A DNA stretch of 64,000 bases from Streptomyces sp. NBC_01591 (lineage in GTDB: Bacteria; Actinomycetota; Actinomycetes; Streptomycetales; Streptomycetaceae), in contig NZ_CP109327.1 of the NCBI RefSeq assembly GCF_035918155.1, positions 5,766,001-5,830,000 of the forward strand, in the 5' to 3' direction. A program made the position numbers and the translations under genes. Positions 1 to 8,159 of the stretch are shown piece after piece. The notes under the pieces are model-generated. The model searched no databases and was not told the origin of the DNA. It saw only the letters and a list, made by a program, of their open reading frames with translations. The first letter of the stretch is position 1; each line of letters opens with the position of its first letter.

Positions 1-1533
1 CCGGCTGTGGTCGCCATGGGCTCCATCGACGGACCCGGTGGCCCGGACGCCCGCTGCACGCCGTACACCGGAGCCGACGCCGGCTTCACGGACCGGCTGG
101 CCGAGCTGCTCGCCGACCACGACGACGCGCTTCTTGACGCGTACGTCGAGAACGCCATGGCGCTCCCGTACCGCAGGCTGCGCGAAGAGCTGGCGGCGCA
201 GACCGGGCGGGCGCTGGTGCATCCGGTGTACTTCGGCTCGGCGATCACCGGCGCGGGGGTGGATGCCCTGATCGACGGGGTCAGGGAGCTGCTGCCCGCG
301 AGCGGGGGCGATGCCGGCGGGCCGGTCTCGGGCACCGTCTTCAAGGTGGAGCGCGGACCGGGCGGCGAGAAGACGGCGTACGTCCGGATGTTCTCCGGCA
401 CGGTACGGCTCCGCGACCGGCTGCCGTTCGGCCGGGGCGACGCGCGCGCCGAGGGCAAGGTGACCGGGATCAGCGTCTTCGACCGGGGCTCGGCCGTGCG
501 TGGGACGGCGGTCGGCGCGGGCCGGATCGCGAAGCTGCGGGGGCTCGGCGCCATCCGGGTCGGCGACCCGGTCGGCGTGCCGGACACCGCCGCACCGGGC
601 CGGTGGTTCGCCCCGCCGACGCTGGAAGCGGTCGTGGTTCCCGGCCCACCGGCGAGCAGGGGCGAGCTGCACTTCGCGCTCGCGCAACTCGCCGAACAGG
701 ACCCATTGATCAATCTGCGTCAGGACGACATCCGGAAGGAGGTGTCCGTCTCCCTCTACGGTGAGGTGCAGAAGGAAGTCATCCAGGCGACGCTGGCCGA
801 CGAATTCGGAATCGGCGTCACCTTCCGCGAGACCACGACCATTTGCCTGGAACGGCCGAACGGCAGCGGTGCGGCGCACGAGATCATCGGCCAGAACGGC
901 AATCCCTTTCTGGCGACCATCGGTCTCAGGGTCGACCCCGCCCCGGTCGGCAGCGGTATCGCGTACCGGCTGGAGGTGGAACTCGGATCGATGCCCTTCT
1001 CCCTGATGAGGGCGGTGGAGGAGACCGTGGGGGAGACTCTGCGGCAGGGAATGCGCGGCTGGCAGGTCACCGACTGCGTCGTCACCATGACGCATTCCGG
1101 CTACTGGGCCCCGTTGAGCACCGCGGGCGACTTCCGTAATCTGACCCCGCTGGTCCTGATGAGCGCGCTGAAGCAGGCCGGCACCACCGTGCACGAGCCG
1201 ATCCACCGATTCCGCCTGGAACTCCCCGCGGACCTGCTCGGCCCGGTCCTGCCCGTGCTCGCACAGCTGCGCGCCGTCCCGGGGACACCGGCCCTGCACG
1301 GCTCCGTAAGCGTGCTGGAGGGCGAGATCCCGGCGGCCCGCGTCCACGAGCTCCAGCAACAGCTTCCGGCCCTCACGCGCGGCGAGGGGGTCCTGGAGTC
1401 CGACTTCGACCGCTACCGGGCCATCGTCGGTACGCCCCCGGACCGGCCGCGCACGGACCGCGACGCGCTCAATCGCAAGGAGTACCTGCTGCGCACGGTG
1501 CGCAGGGTCGCCGCGGGCGGGGACGCGCGGTGA
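1..1533 (+). CDS. TetM/Otr(A)-type tetracycline ribosomal protection protein, 5' partial
   Basis: This is the C-terminal part of an EF-G-like GTPase of the ribosomal protection family, which removes tetracycline from the ribosome. The reading frame is open at base 1, so the true start and the N-terminal G domain (P-loop and switch regions) lie outside the window. What is visible is the end of the G domain, the domain II beta-barrel (KVERGPGGEKTAYVRMFSGT), the LINLRQDD segment, the YGEVQKEVIQ segment of domain III, the MPFSLMRAVEETV region of domain IV, and MTHSGYWAP, all typical of Tet(M)/Otr(A). Plain EF-G lacks this C-terminal pattern. The family is often encoded by non-producing streptomycetes. 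The internal GTG at position 7 is not a credible start because domain sequence continues upstream. Confidence 0.87.
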   Translation, partial: PAVVAMGSIDGPGGPDARCTPYTGADAGFTDRLAELLADHDDALLDAYVENAMALPYRRLREELAAQTGRALVHPVYFGSAITGAGVDALIDGVRELLPASGGDAGGPVSGTVFKVERGPGGEKTAYVRMFSGTVRLRDRLPFGRGDARAEGKVTGISVFDRGSAVRGTAVGAGRIAKLRGLGAIRVGDPVGVPDTAAPGRWFAPPTLEAVVVPGPPASRGELHFALAQLAEQDPLINLRQDDIRKEVSVSLYGEVQKEVIQATLADEFGIGVTFRETTTICLERPNGSGAAHEIIGQNGNPFLATIGLRVDPAPVGSGIAYRLEVELGSMPFSLMRAVEETVGETLRQGMRGWQVTDCVVTMTHSGYWAPLSTAGDFRNLTPLVLMSALKQAGTTVHEPIHRFRLELPADLLGPVLPVLAQLRAVPGTPALHGSVSVLEGEIPAARVHELQQQLPALTRGEGVLESDFDRYRAIVGTPPDRPRTDRDALNRKEYLLRTVRRVAAGGDAR

Positions 1534-1550
1534 CCCGGGGACGGCCCTCG

Positions 1551-1613
1551 GTTCGGCAACGACCGTGTCCAGTTCAGCAACGACCGGGTCTAGTTCAGCA
1601 ACGACCGGGCCGC
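1551..1613. repeat. Three tandem 21-bp units spanning a stop codon
   Basis: Units start at 1551, 1572 and 1593, each beginning GTTC(A/G)GCAACGACCG. Unit 3 encodes the last residues (ARSLLN) of the minus-strand SirB1-like gene, whose TAG lies in unit 2. The unit is seven codons long, so the copies look like slippage duplications of the gene's 3' end. Confidence 0.85.
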
Positions 1614-2447
1614 CCGCGCCCGGCGCCGGATCGCCTCCGCCGCCGCGGGCTCGATCCCGTCGACCACGTCCGCGTACTCCTCCATCTCCGCCGCCCCGCG
1701 CAGGAACTGCCCGCTCTGGACGAGCAGCTGCGCGCGCTCGTAGCGCAGCCTGGCGGGATGCGAGGGGAGCAGCAGCGACAGGTCCACCGCCCACAGCGCC
1801 ACATCCGTGTGCTCCGGACGGGCCGCCGCCCACGCCCTGATGTTGTTCAGGATCCGCAGCACGATCTCCAGCGGCCGCGCGGGCACCAGCATCGACTCCT
1901 CCAGCGGCTCCCCGGTGGCGCCGGCCACCAGCAGCTCCGCGTCCTGCCCGGTCATCGGCCGACCGCCGTCGAACGGATCGGCCAGCACCCGCTCGGCCGG
2001 ATCGCCGAAGCCGACGACGAAATGACCGGGCAGCGCCACCCCGTACACCGGAGCGCCCGCCCGCCGCGCGACCTCGATCCACACCACGGACAGCAGGATC
2101 GGCAGCCCGCGACGCCTGCGCAGCACCTCGTGGAGCAGCGACGACTCCAGCCGCTGGTAGTCCGCCGACGAGCCCGCGAAGCCGTACCGTTCCCCGAGCA
2201 GTTCGGCCAGCGCCGAGGCCCAGGCCCGGCCGCCCCGCACCCCGTACGGAAGCCGGCCCGCCAGCTCGTCCAGTTCGATCTGCGCCGCGTCGATCCCGTT
2301 CACATCCAGTGCCGGATCAGCCACCGCGCCCAGCAGCAGGCAGAGCAGCGCGAGGTCCGGCCGCTCGGCGCGCGCCTCCTCGGCGAACTGCCGGCGCAGC
2401 TCGTCCTGGTCCGGGCGCTCCGGCCGCTCAGCGGGTTCAGGATTCAT
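1590..2447 (-). CDS. SirB1-like transglutaminase-core protein
   Basis: The 285-residue protein has the SirB1/transglutaminase-core-2 pattern: an N-terminal helical part with LLCLLLGAVADP, then LHEVLRRRRGLPILLSVVWIEVARRAGAPVYGVALPGHFVVGF, where the Gly-His-Phe-Val segment is diagnostic, followed by VLADPFDGG. The C-terminal third resembles TPR helices. Most members lack a proven enzymatic activity, so no reaction is assigned. It is convergent with the resistance gene and its 3' end carries a 21-bp repeat expansion. The next gene (GNAT acetyltransferase) lies 16 bp upstream in the same direction, so the two are probably co-transcribed. Confidence 0.8.
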   Translation of the reverse strand: MNPEPAERPERPDQDELRRQFAEEARAERPDLALLCLLLGAVADPALDVNGIDAAQIELDELAGRLPYGVRGGRAWASALAELLGERYGFAGSSADYQRLESSLLHEVLRRRRGLPILLSVVWIEVARRAGAPVYGVALPGHFVVGFGDPAERVLADPFDGGRPMTGQDAELLVAGATGEPLEESMLVPARPLEIVLRILNNIRAWAAARPEHTDVALWAVDLSLLLPSHPARLRYERAQLLVQSGQFLRGAAEMEEYADVVDGIEPAAAEAIRRRARAARSLLN

Positions 2448-2463
2448 CGCCCGTCCGTCTCCG

Positions 2464-3465
2464 TCACGCCGACCGGAAGTGGTGGTACAGGTGGTGGACC
2501 GCGAACCCCATGTCCTCGTACAGCGCCCGCGCCCCCTCGTTGTCCGTCTCCACCTGGAGCCACGCCGCCGACGCGCCCTCCTCCAGGGCCTTGCGGGCGA
2601 GCGCGGTCATCACGGCGGTGGCGAGCCCCCGGCGCCGGTACTCCGGATCGACCTCGACGGCCATGAAGCCGGCCCAGCGCCCGTCCACCACGCACCGCCC
2701 GATCGCGGCGGGCGCCGCGTCCTCGCGGTCAGCGGGCACCGAGGCGAACCACACCGAGGGGCCGCCGCGCAGCACCGCCAGGACGTGCGGGCCCGGGGTG
2801 TCGAAGCGCTGGTAGCGGGAGAGCCACGTCTCGTCGAGGTCCCGGCTCAGCCGCACCCGGGACACATCCGCGTCCAGATCGCCGATCGGGGCGAGCCCGG
2901 CGGTGCGTACCTCCGCCGTCACCTCGCGTCGCCATCCGCGCTTCTCCAGCTCCGCGCAGAGCAGCTCCTGGGTGCCCTCGGCGCCGGTCGCGGTCTGGAT
3001 GTACGCGGGCAGCTCCCGTTCCCCGTACCACTGCCGGACGCGCTCGAGCGCCTCGTCGAGCGGGACGCCCGGATCGCCGAGCGGCAGTACGGAGTTGGCG
3101 CGCCGGGTGAACCCCTGCGCGGCGCGCAGCCGCCAGTCGCCCAGCGCCTCGCTCTCCACCGGCTGCCAGGCACGGGCACAGACGGGCGCCAGCTCTTCGA
3201 AGGAGGCCGCCGGGCCACGCCGCCGGGCCGGAGCGGGGGGCACCACCTTGCCCGCCACCAGTGCCGATTCCGCGATCCGGACGGATTCACCGCTCTTCGG
3301 TGTGATCGAGAGCACACCGTCGTCCCACGATGTGAGAACGCCTACCGTGTCGGTGAACGTCGCTCCTTGTGGGTCCGTCTCGCACACACGCCGGACTGAT
3401 ACCCGTTTGCCCACGTCAGCCGGTGTGATTCGGACCTTGAGTTGTCCGCCGATGGTGAATTCCAC
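2464..3465 (-). CDS. GNAT-family N-acetyltransferase
   Basis: The 333-residue protein carries a C-terminal GNAT domain with the acetyl-CoA-binding signature VDPEYRRRGLATAVMTALA (about residues 272-290) and the later NEGARALYEDMGF helix. The first 80 residues form a small beta-rich domain of SH3-like appearance (KVRITPADVGKRVSVRR). The middle is a diverged second GNAT-like half. The acceptor is unknown. GTG at 3465 is preceded by AGGAGGGG 11 nt upstream. The gene is divergent from fdxA and leads into the SirB1-like gene. Confidence 0.82.
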   Translation of the reverse strand: MEFTIGGQLKVRITPADVGKRVSVRRVCETDPQGATFTDTVGVLTSWDDGVLSITPKSGESVRIAESALVAGKVVPPAPARRRGPAASFEELAPVCARAWQPVESEALGDWRLRAAQGFTRRANSVLPLGDPGVPLDEALERVRQWYGERELPAYIQTATGAEGTQELLCAELEKRGWRREVTAEVRTAGLAPIGDLDADVSRVRLSRDLDETWLSRYQRFDTPGPHVLAVLRGGPSVWFASVPADREDAAPAAIGRCVVDGRWAGFMAVEVDPEYRRRGLATAVMTALARKALEEGASAAWLQVETDNEGARALYEDMGFAVHHLYHHFRSA

Positions 3466-3582
3466 AGGTCTGTACGCCCCTCCTGTTCGGTTCGTGCCCC
3501 GGAACGGAGATACTAGGGGCGGGCATCGACGACGCCGCGCTCCCGCGCGAGAGCCAACGCCCTACCGAGGAGGAACGACAGC

Positions 3583-3903
3583 GTGACCTACGTCATCGCG
3601 CAGCCTTGTGTCGACGTAAAGGACAAGGCCTGCATCGAAGAGTGCCCCGTCGACTGCATCTACGAGGGCCAGCGGTCCTTGTACATCCACCCGGACGAAT
3701 GCGTCGACTGTGGAGCCTGTGAGCCGGTGTGCCCGGTCGAGGCCATCTTCTACGAGGACGACACCCCGGAGGAGTGGAAGGACTACTACAAGGCGAACGT
3801 AGAGTTCTTCGACGACCTCGGGTCGCCCGGTGGTGCCTCCAAGCTGGGCCTGATCGAGCGCGACCACGCGTTCATCGCCGCGCTGCCGCCGCAGAACCAG
3901 TAG
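3583..3903 (+). CDS. fdxA: Seven-iron ferredoxin FdxA
   Basis: The 106-residue protein is a small cytosolic electron carrier with one 3Fe-4S and one 4Fe-4S cluster. The first motif CVDVKDKACIEECPVDC matches the 3Fe-4S/4Fe-4S site, and ECVDCGACEPVCPVEAI (about residues 45-62) gives the canonical CxxCxxCxxxCP. The acidic C-terminal extension (EEWKDYYKANVEFF) is typical of actinobacterial FdxA/FdxC. GTG at 3583 is preceded by GAGGAGGAAC about 7 nt upstream. A strong terminator follows. The pairing with a downstream dapC-type aminotransferase is conserved in mycobacteria (fdxC-Rv1178). Confidence 0.95.
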   Translation: MTYVIAQPCVDVKDKACIEECPVDCIYEGQRSLYIHPDECVDCGACEPVCPVEAIFYEDDTPEEWKDYYKANVEFFDDLGSPGGASKLGLIERDHAFIAALPPQNQ

Positions 3904-3929
3904 TCAGCGGCCGGCACGTGCGCCGCCCC

Positions 3930-3960
3930 GGTCCCGTACGGCTTGTCACCGTGCGGGACC
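3930..3960 (+). terminator. fdxA terminator
   Basis: A 12-bp stem GGTCCCGTACGG/CCGTGCGGGACC (one G-T pair) with a 7-nt loop lies 27 bp after the fdxA stop. It lacks a long U tract, as is usual in Streptomyces. Confidence 0.75.
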
Positions 3961-3995
3961 GAGGCGTTTCCGCGCCCGGGTGACGAGCGGCCCGA

Positions 3996-4071
3996 GTGTC
4001 CCTCGTGACCCTGTGCGTCCCTCGTGACGCCGCACGCCCCCTCGTGCCCCCGCACGTCCCTCGTGATCCCC
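3996..4071. repeat. Degenerate 19-bp tandem repeats upstream of dapC
   Basis: Four imperfect copies of a unit centred on CGTCCCTCGTGA repeat with a period of 17-21 bp immediately upstream of the dapC start. The period is not a multiple of three, which argues against the frame being coding here and supports the GTG at 4092 as the dapC start. Confidence 0.65.
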
Positions 4072-4091
4072 GTACGAGAAAGCAGAGATCC

Positions 4092-5186
4092 GTGTCCGCA
4101 GTCTCCTCCCGTCTCCCGGTCTTCCCCTGGGACAAGCTCGCGCCCTACAAGTCGACGGCTGGGGCCCACCCCGACGGCATCGTGGACCTGTCCGTCGGCA
4201 CCCCCGTCGACCCGGTGCCCGAGCTGATCCAGCGGGCGCTCGTCGCCGCGGCGGACAGCCCCGGCTATCCGACGGTGTGGGGGACCGCCGAGCTGCGTGA
4301 CGCGATCACCGGGTGGGTGGAGCGGAGGCTCGGCGCGGTCGGGGTGACGCACGGGCACGTCCTGCCGGTCGTCGGCTCCAAGGAGCTGGTGGCCTGGCTG
4401 CCGACCCAGCTCGGTCTCGGCGCAGGCGACAAGGTGGCCTACCCGCGCCTCGCCTACCCGACGTACGAGGTGGGCGCCCGGCTCTGCGGCGCCGAGCCCG
4501 TCGTCTACGACGACCCGACGGAGCTGGACCCGGCCGGACTGAAGCTGCTCTGGCTCAACTCGCCGTCCAACCCGACCGGCCGTGTCCTGTCCAAGGACGA
4601 GCTGATCCGGATCGTCGCCTGGGCCCGCGAGCACGACGTGCTGGTCTTCAGCGACGAGTGCTACCTGGAGCTGGGCTGGGAGGCCGAACCGGTCTCCGTG
4701 CTGCACCCGGACGTCTGTGGCGGTACGTACGAGGGCATCGTCGCCGTCCACTCGCTCTCCAAGCGCTCCAACCTGGCGGGGTACCGCGCGGCCTTCATCG
4801 CGGGCGACGCGGCGGTGCTCAGCGAGCTGCTGCTGATCCGCAAGCACGGCGGCATGATGACGCCGGCCCCGGTCCAGGCGGCGACGGTCGCGGCGCTCGG
4901 CGACGACGAGCACGTCGCCGAGCAGCGGATCCGGTACGCGGAGCGGCGCGCGGCCCTGCGCACCGCCCTGGAGGCGCACGGCTTCCGGATCGAGCACAGC
5001 GAGGCGAGCCTCTACCTGTGGGCGACGCGCGACGAACCGTGCTGGGAGACCGTGGCGTACCTGGCGGAGCTCGGCATCCTGGTGGCGCCGGGCGACTTCT
5101 ACGGACCGGCCGGCGACCGCTTCGTACGGGTGGCGTTCACGGCCACGGACGAGCGGGTGGCGGCAGCGGTCAAGCGGCTGTCCTGA
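4092..5186 (+). CDS. dapC: Succinyldiaminopimelate aminotransferase
   Basis: The 364-residue protein is a class I/II PLP aminotransferase of the DapC type, converting N-succinyl-2-amino-6-ketopimelate to N-succinyl-LL-diaminopimelate in lysine and peptidoglycan-precursor synthesis. Visible features are LPVFPWDKLAPYK at the N-terminus, the SPSNPTGRVLS motif, the SDECYLELGW segment with the PLP-ring aspartate, the Schiff-base lysine in SLSKRSNLAGYR, and the C-terminal RVAF arginine. GTG at 4092 is chosen because upstream sequence is repeat. Another start at 3996 would add 32 residues of repeat-encoded sequence. dapE, the next step in the same pathway, lies 1.8 kb downstream. Confidence 0.9.
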   Translation: MSAVSSRLPVFPWDKLAPYKSTAGAHPDGIVDLSVGTPVDPVPELIQRALVAAADSPGYPTVWGTAELRDAITGWVERRLGAVGVTHGHVLPVVGSKELVAWLPTQLGLGAGDKVAYPRLAYPTYEVGARLCGAEPVVYDDPTELDPAGLKLLWLNSPSNPTGRVLSKDELIRIVAWAREHDVLVFSDECYLELGWEAEPVSVLHPDVCGGTYEGIVAVHSLSKRSNLAGYRAAFIAGDAAVLSELLLIRKHGGMMTPAPVQAATVAALGDDEHVAEQRIRYAERRAALRTALEAHGFRIEHSEASLYLWATRDEPCWETVAYLAELGILVAPGDFYGPAGDRFVRVAFTATDERVAAAVKRLS

Positions 5187-5198
5187 GAGCGGCGGTAC

Positions 5199-5242
5199 AC
5201 GCGCGGGGCCCCGGGAGTGCGCACTCCCGGGGCCCCGCGTGT
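5199..5242. terminator. Bidirectional terminator, 22-bp palindrome
   Basis: A 22-bp inverted repeat centred between 5220 and 5221 (one G-T pair) lies between the convergent dapC and small secreted-protein genes. Confidence 0.85.
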
Positions 5243-5270
5243 GTAGCTGCCGGCCGGTGGCCGGGGTGGG

Positions 5271-5669
5271 TCAGCCGAGCGGCAGCCCCTGGGTGGGCAG
5301 GCCGCCCTGGGGCGCGGCACCGGCGGCGCCGCCGATGACCTGGCCCGCGGTGCCGGCGGCGCCGCCCGCGGCCTTCTGCACGGCGGGGGTGGTCTCGGCA
5401 CCGGCCTTGCCGACGGTCTTGCTCGCGGCCGGGAGGGTCGTCCCGACGATCTTGCCGCCGGTGTCGCCCGCCGCCTCGGTGCCCTGCTGGGACGCGCTGT
5501 CGACCGTCTTGCCGAGACCGGCACCCTCGACGGTGGTCAGACCGCCGAGGTCCGGGGTCTGCGGGAGCTCCGCGGCACCTGCGGCTCCGGCCGCACCGAC
5601 CACGGGGGCCGCGCCCGCGGCGATCAGCAGCGCGGCACGGGCGATCCGGCGGGTCAGGGGGAGGGACAT
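5271..5669 (-). CDS. Small secreted Ala/Gly-rich protein
   Basis: The 132-residue protein starts with a Sec signal peptide (MSLPLTRRIARAALLIAAG, cleavage likely near GAAGAA-EL). The mature part is a low-complexity Ala/Gly/Thr segment without catalytic motifs, containing LPQTPDLGGLTTVEG and VGKAGAETTPAVQKAAGG. ATG at 5669 has AAGGAG 5-6 nt upstream. Related short Streptomyces proteins are often labelled ATP-binding, but I see no nucleotide-binding motif. An exported structural or cell-surface role is an inference only. Confidence 0.7.
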   Translation of the reverse strand: MSLPLTRRIARAALLIAAGAAPVVGAAGAAGAAELPQTPDLGGLTTVEGAGLGKTVDSASQQGTEAAGDTGGKIVGTTLPAASKTVGKAGAETTPAVQKAAGGAAGTAGQVIGGAAGAAPQGGLPTQGLPLG

Positions 5670-5690
5670 GATGCTCCTTCGACGGGATGA

Positions 5691-5720
5691 GGAATAGGTC
5701 TGTCCGTTGATCGGACGCAA
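5691..5720 (-). promoter_or_regulatory. Candidate promoter of the small secreted-protein gene
   Basis: On the minus strand a TTGCGT -35 (5720-5715) and a TATTCC -10 (5696-5691) are separated by 18 nt. The inverted repeat GTCCG-N5-CGGAC (5702-5716) lies across the spacer and could bind a repressor. Confidence 0.45.
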
Positions 5721-5958
5721 TGACAACCGTCGAAAGGGTGGGGGAGGTTGCGGTGGGCCGAGGTAAAGAATCGGTAATGCGTCGGATCATCGGCAGTGGA
5801 GGGGCCCGGTCGAACGCGGCATTTCCGCGAGGGGTGATGAGCCGTCACTTCTCTTCGACTGCAAGGGAATTGAGGTGCCGTAAGGCGGTGGTGGGAGGGG
5901 GCGTGCGAGGGGGGCGCTCGAAACGGGGACGGATGACACCTGCGGGCGATCGGGTGAA

Positions 5959-6906
5959 CTAGTGCGCGAGCCGGATCCGGACGTCGGTGGTGCCCGATTC
6001 CTTACGCTCCGTCCGCCAGCCCGACCCGGCCTCCCATACCCGGCCCGCGTACGAGACCTCGGCCAGGCGGAGCGCCTCGGACTGCGCGACCGCCCAGTGC
6101 GCGAGCTCCCAGCCGCGCCGGGCCGAGCCGTCGTCCCCGGACTTCCGGGCCGCGGGCACCGGCACCGAGACCGTGCTCGTCGCCGCCGCACCGGCCGCGG
6201 GCGCACTGTCCCGCGGTGCCGTCGTCATCGCGGGCAGCACGTCCTTGCCGAAGGCGCGCACCAGCTCCGCCCGTACCTTCGCCGCGTCGGGGCTCGCGGC
6301 CGTCGCCCGCGGCGGCGCACAGTTCAGCGAGGCGGGCGTACGACCCGTCAGCGCCGCCGCCAGCAGCGCCGCGTCCGGCTCGTGCTTCGCGTACGCCTGC
6401 GGGAAACCGCTGCGCTGGACCCGCTGCGCGGCGACCGTCAGCGGCAGCCGCGAGTAGCCGGGGACCTCGGCCAGATGCCGGTAGAACTCCCCGGCGGAGT
6501 AGACCGGGTCCAGGATCTGCTTCTCGGTGCCCCAGCCCTGCGAGGGGCGCTGCTGGAACAGCCCCAGCGAATCCCGGTCGCCGTGCTCGATGTTGCGCAG
6601 CCCGGACTCCTGCAGCGCGGTCGCCAGCGCGATCGTCACGGCGCGCTCCGGCATCCCGCGCGAGGTGCCGACCGCGGAGATCGTCGCGGCGTTGACGGCC
6701 TGCTCCGGGCTCATCCGGTACGTACGGCCCTCGCCGTCCGAACCGTCGGCGGACCGCACGGTGCATCCTTCGATGACCTCGCTGCCGGTTATGTACTGAA
6801 CGGTCAGATAGCCGCCGAGCGCGGCGAGCACGACAAGGGCGGCCGAGATACGCAGGAGGCGGCTGCGGCCGGTGTGTCGGCGGGCGGGGGTGGCGGTCCG
6901 GGGCAC
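5959..6906 (-). CDS. Membrane-anchored lytic-transglycosylase-like protein
   Basis: The 315-residue protein has a basic N-terminus, one transmembrane segment (LLRISAALVVLAALGGYLTV, about residues 16-35) and an extracytoplasmic domain. The segment ALQESGLRNIEHGDRDSLGLFQQRP matches the lysozyme/SLT pattern, with Glu in ESG as the expected general acid and GLFQ as the second signature. The C-terminal part is Ala/Pro-rich. It probably acts on peptidoglycan, although homologues carry uninformative names. GTG at 6906 is chosen because a -10-like TACGGT sits 6 nt upstream on the minus strand. A longer frame upstream would run into dapE. It is divergent from dapE. Confidence 0.65.
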   Translation of the reverse strand: MPRTATPARRHTGRSRLLRISAALVVLAALGGYLTVQYITGSEVIEGCTVRSADGSDGEGRTYRMSPEQAVNAATISAVGTSRGMPERAVTIALATALQESGLRNIEHGDRDSLGLFQQRPSQGWGTEKQILDPVYSAGEFYRHLAEVPGYSRLPLTVAAQRVQRSGFPQAYAKHEPDAALLAAALTGRTPASLNCAPPRATAASPDAAKVRAELVRAFGKDVLPAMTTAPRDSAPAAGAAATSTVSVPVPAARKSGDDGSARRGWELAHWAVAQSEALRLAEVSYAGRVWEAGSGWRTERKESGTTDVRIRLAH

Positions 6907-6912
6907 GGGCCC

Positions 6913-6960
6913 ACCGTACTGGAGTGCCCGGCCGGTGCCGAGGGCCCAGTCCCTTAGGGT
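6913..6960. promoter_or_regulatory. Divergent leaderless-type promoters
   Basis: On the plus strand TAGGGT (6955-6960) ends 7 nt before the dapE ATG. On the minus strand TACGGT (6918-6913) ends 6 nt before the GTG at 6906. Neither start has a Shine-Dalgarno sequence, so both transcripts may be leaderless. No good -35 is visible. Confidence 0.4.
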
Positions 6961-6967
6961 CGGTCCC

Positions 6968-8047
6968 ATGCCCGAAACCACACTTGACCTCACCCTGGAC
7001 GGCCCGGCGCTCACCGCCCGGCTCGTCGACTTCCCGTCGGTCAGCGGTCAGGAGAAGGACCTCGCGGACGCGATCGAGTCGGCCCTGCGCACCCTCCCGC
7101 ACCTGACCGTCGACCGGCACGGCAACAACGTCGTGGCCAGGACGAACCTGGGCCGGGCCGAGAGGGTGGTGCTCGCCGGGCACATCGACACCGTCCCGAT
7201 CGCCGACAACGTGCCGTCCCGGCTCGACGACAACGGGGTGCTGTGGGGCTGCGGCACCTCGGACATGAAGTCGGGCGTCGCCGTCCAGCTGAGGATCGCC
7301 GCGACCGTGCCCGAGCCCAACCGCGACCTGACCTTCGTCTTCTACGACAACGAGGAGGTCGCCGCGCACCTCAACGGGCTCGGCCACATCGCCGACGCCC
7401 ACCCCGACTGGCTGGCGGGCGACTTCGCGGTCCTGCTGGAGGGCTCCGACGCCGAGGTCGAGGGCGGCTGCCAGGGCACCCTGCGGGTCTTCCTCCGCAC
7501 CGAGGGGGAGCGGGCCCACTCCGCGCGCGGCTGGATGGGGTCCAACGCCATCCACGCCGCCGCCCCGATCCTGGCCCGCCTCGCCGCGTACGAACCGCGC
7601 CGGCCGGTCATCGACGGCCTCGAATACCACGAGGGCCTGAACGCGGTACGGATCGAGGGGGGCGTCGCCAACAACGTCATCCCGGACGCCTGCACCGTCG
7701 TGGTCAACTTCCGGTACGCGCCCGACCGGACCGCCGAGGAGGCGCTGGCCCACGTCCACGAGGTCTTCGCGGACTGCGGTGTCGCCGAATTCGTCGTCGA
7801 CGACCACTCGGGCGCGGCCATGCCCGGCCTCTCCCACCCGGCCGCCAAGGCGTTCATGGCGGCGGTGGGCGGCACCGCCCGGCCCAAGTTCGGCTGGACG
7901 GACGTCTCCCGCTTCGGCTCCCTCGGCGTGCCCGCGGTGAACTACGGACCGGGCGACCCGCTGTTCGCCCACAAGCGCGACGAGCACGTGGTGGTCGAGC
8001 GGATCACCCACTGCGAGGAGCGGCTCCGCTCCTGGCTCACCGCCTGA
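6968..8047 (+). CDS. dapE: Succinyl-diaminopimelate desuccinylase
   Basis: The 359-residue protein is an M20-family zinc amidohydrolase that removes succinate from N-succinyl-LL-diaminopimelate. Metal-site motifs are visible: VVLAGHIDTVP (first His), WGCGTSDMKSGVAV (bridging Asp), FVFYDNEEVA (Glu pair) and the C-terminal GPGDPLFAHKRDEHV (last His). FVDRHGNNVVAR-like sequence at the N-terminus is family-typical. The start lacks a ribosome-binding site and fits a leaderless transcript. Pathway partner dapC lies upstream. The order dapE-LOG-folP2-tag-DUF3117 is conserved in mycobacteria. Confidence 0.93.
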   Translation: MPETTLDLTLDGPALTARLVDFPSVSGQEKDLADAIESALRTLPHLTVDRHGNNVVARTNLGRAERVVLAGHIDTVPIADNVPSRLDDNGVLWGCGTSDMKSGVAVQLRIAATVPEPNRDLTFVFYDNEEVAAHLNGLGHIADAHPDWLAGDFAVLLEGSDAEVEGGCQGTLRVFLRTEGERAHSARGWMGSNAIHAAAPILARLAAYEPRRPVIDGLEYHEGLNAVRIEGGVANNVIPDACTVVVNFRYAPDRTAEEALAHVHEVFADCGVAEFVVDDHSGAAMPGLSHPAAKAFMAAVGGTARPKFGWTDVSRFGSLGVPAVNYGPGDPLFAHKRDEHVVVERITHCEERLRSWLTA

Positions 8048-8159
8048 CCCACGGCATTCCCCTGTCCGTAACCTCAATGGATCTACCCTGGCCTGACACG
8101 GATGACCGTTGATCTTCCGGGATCTTCCGGTCATCGATCGTCGTCGGAGGGAGCAGGTC

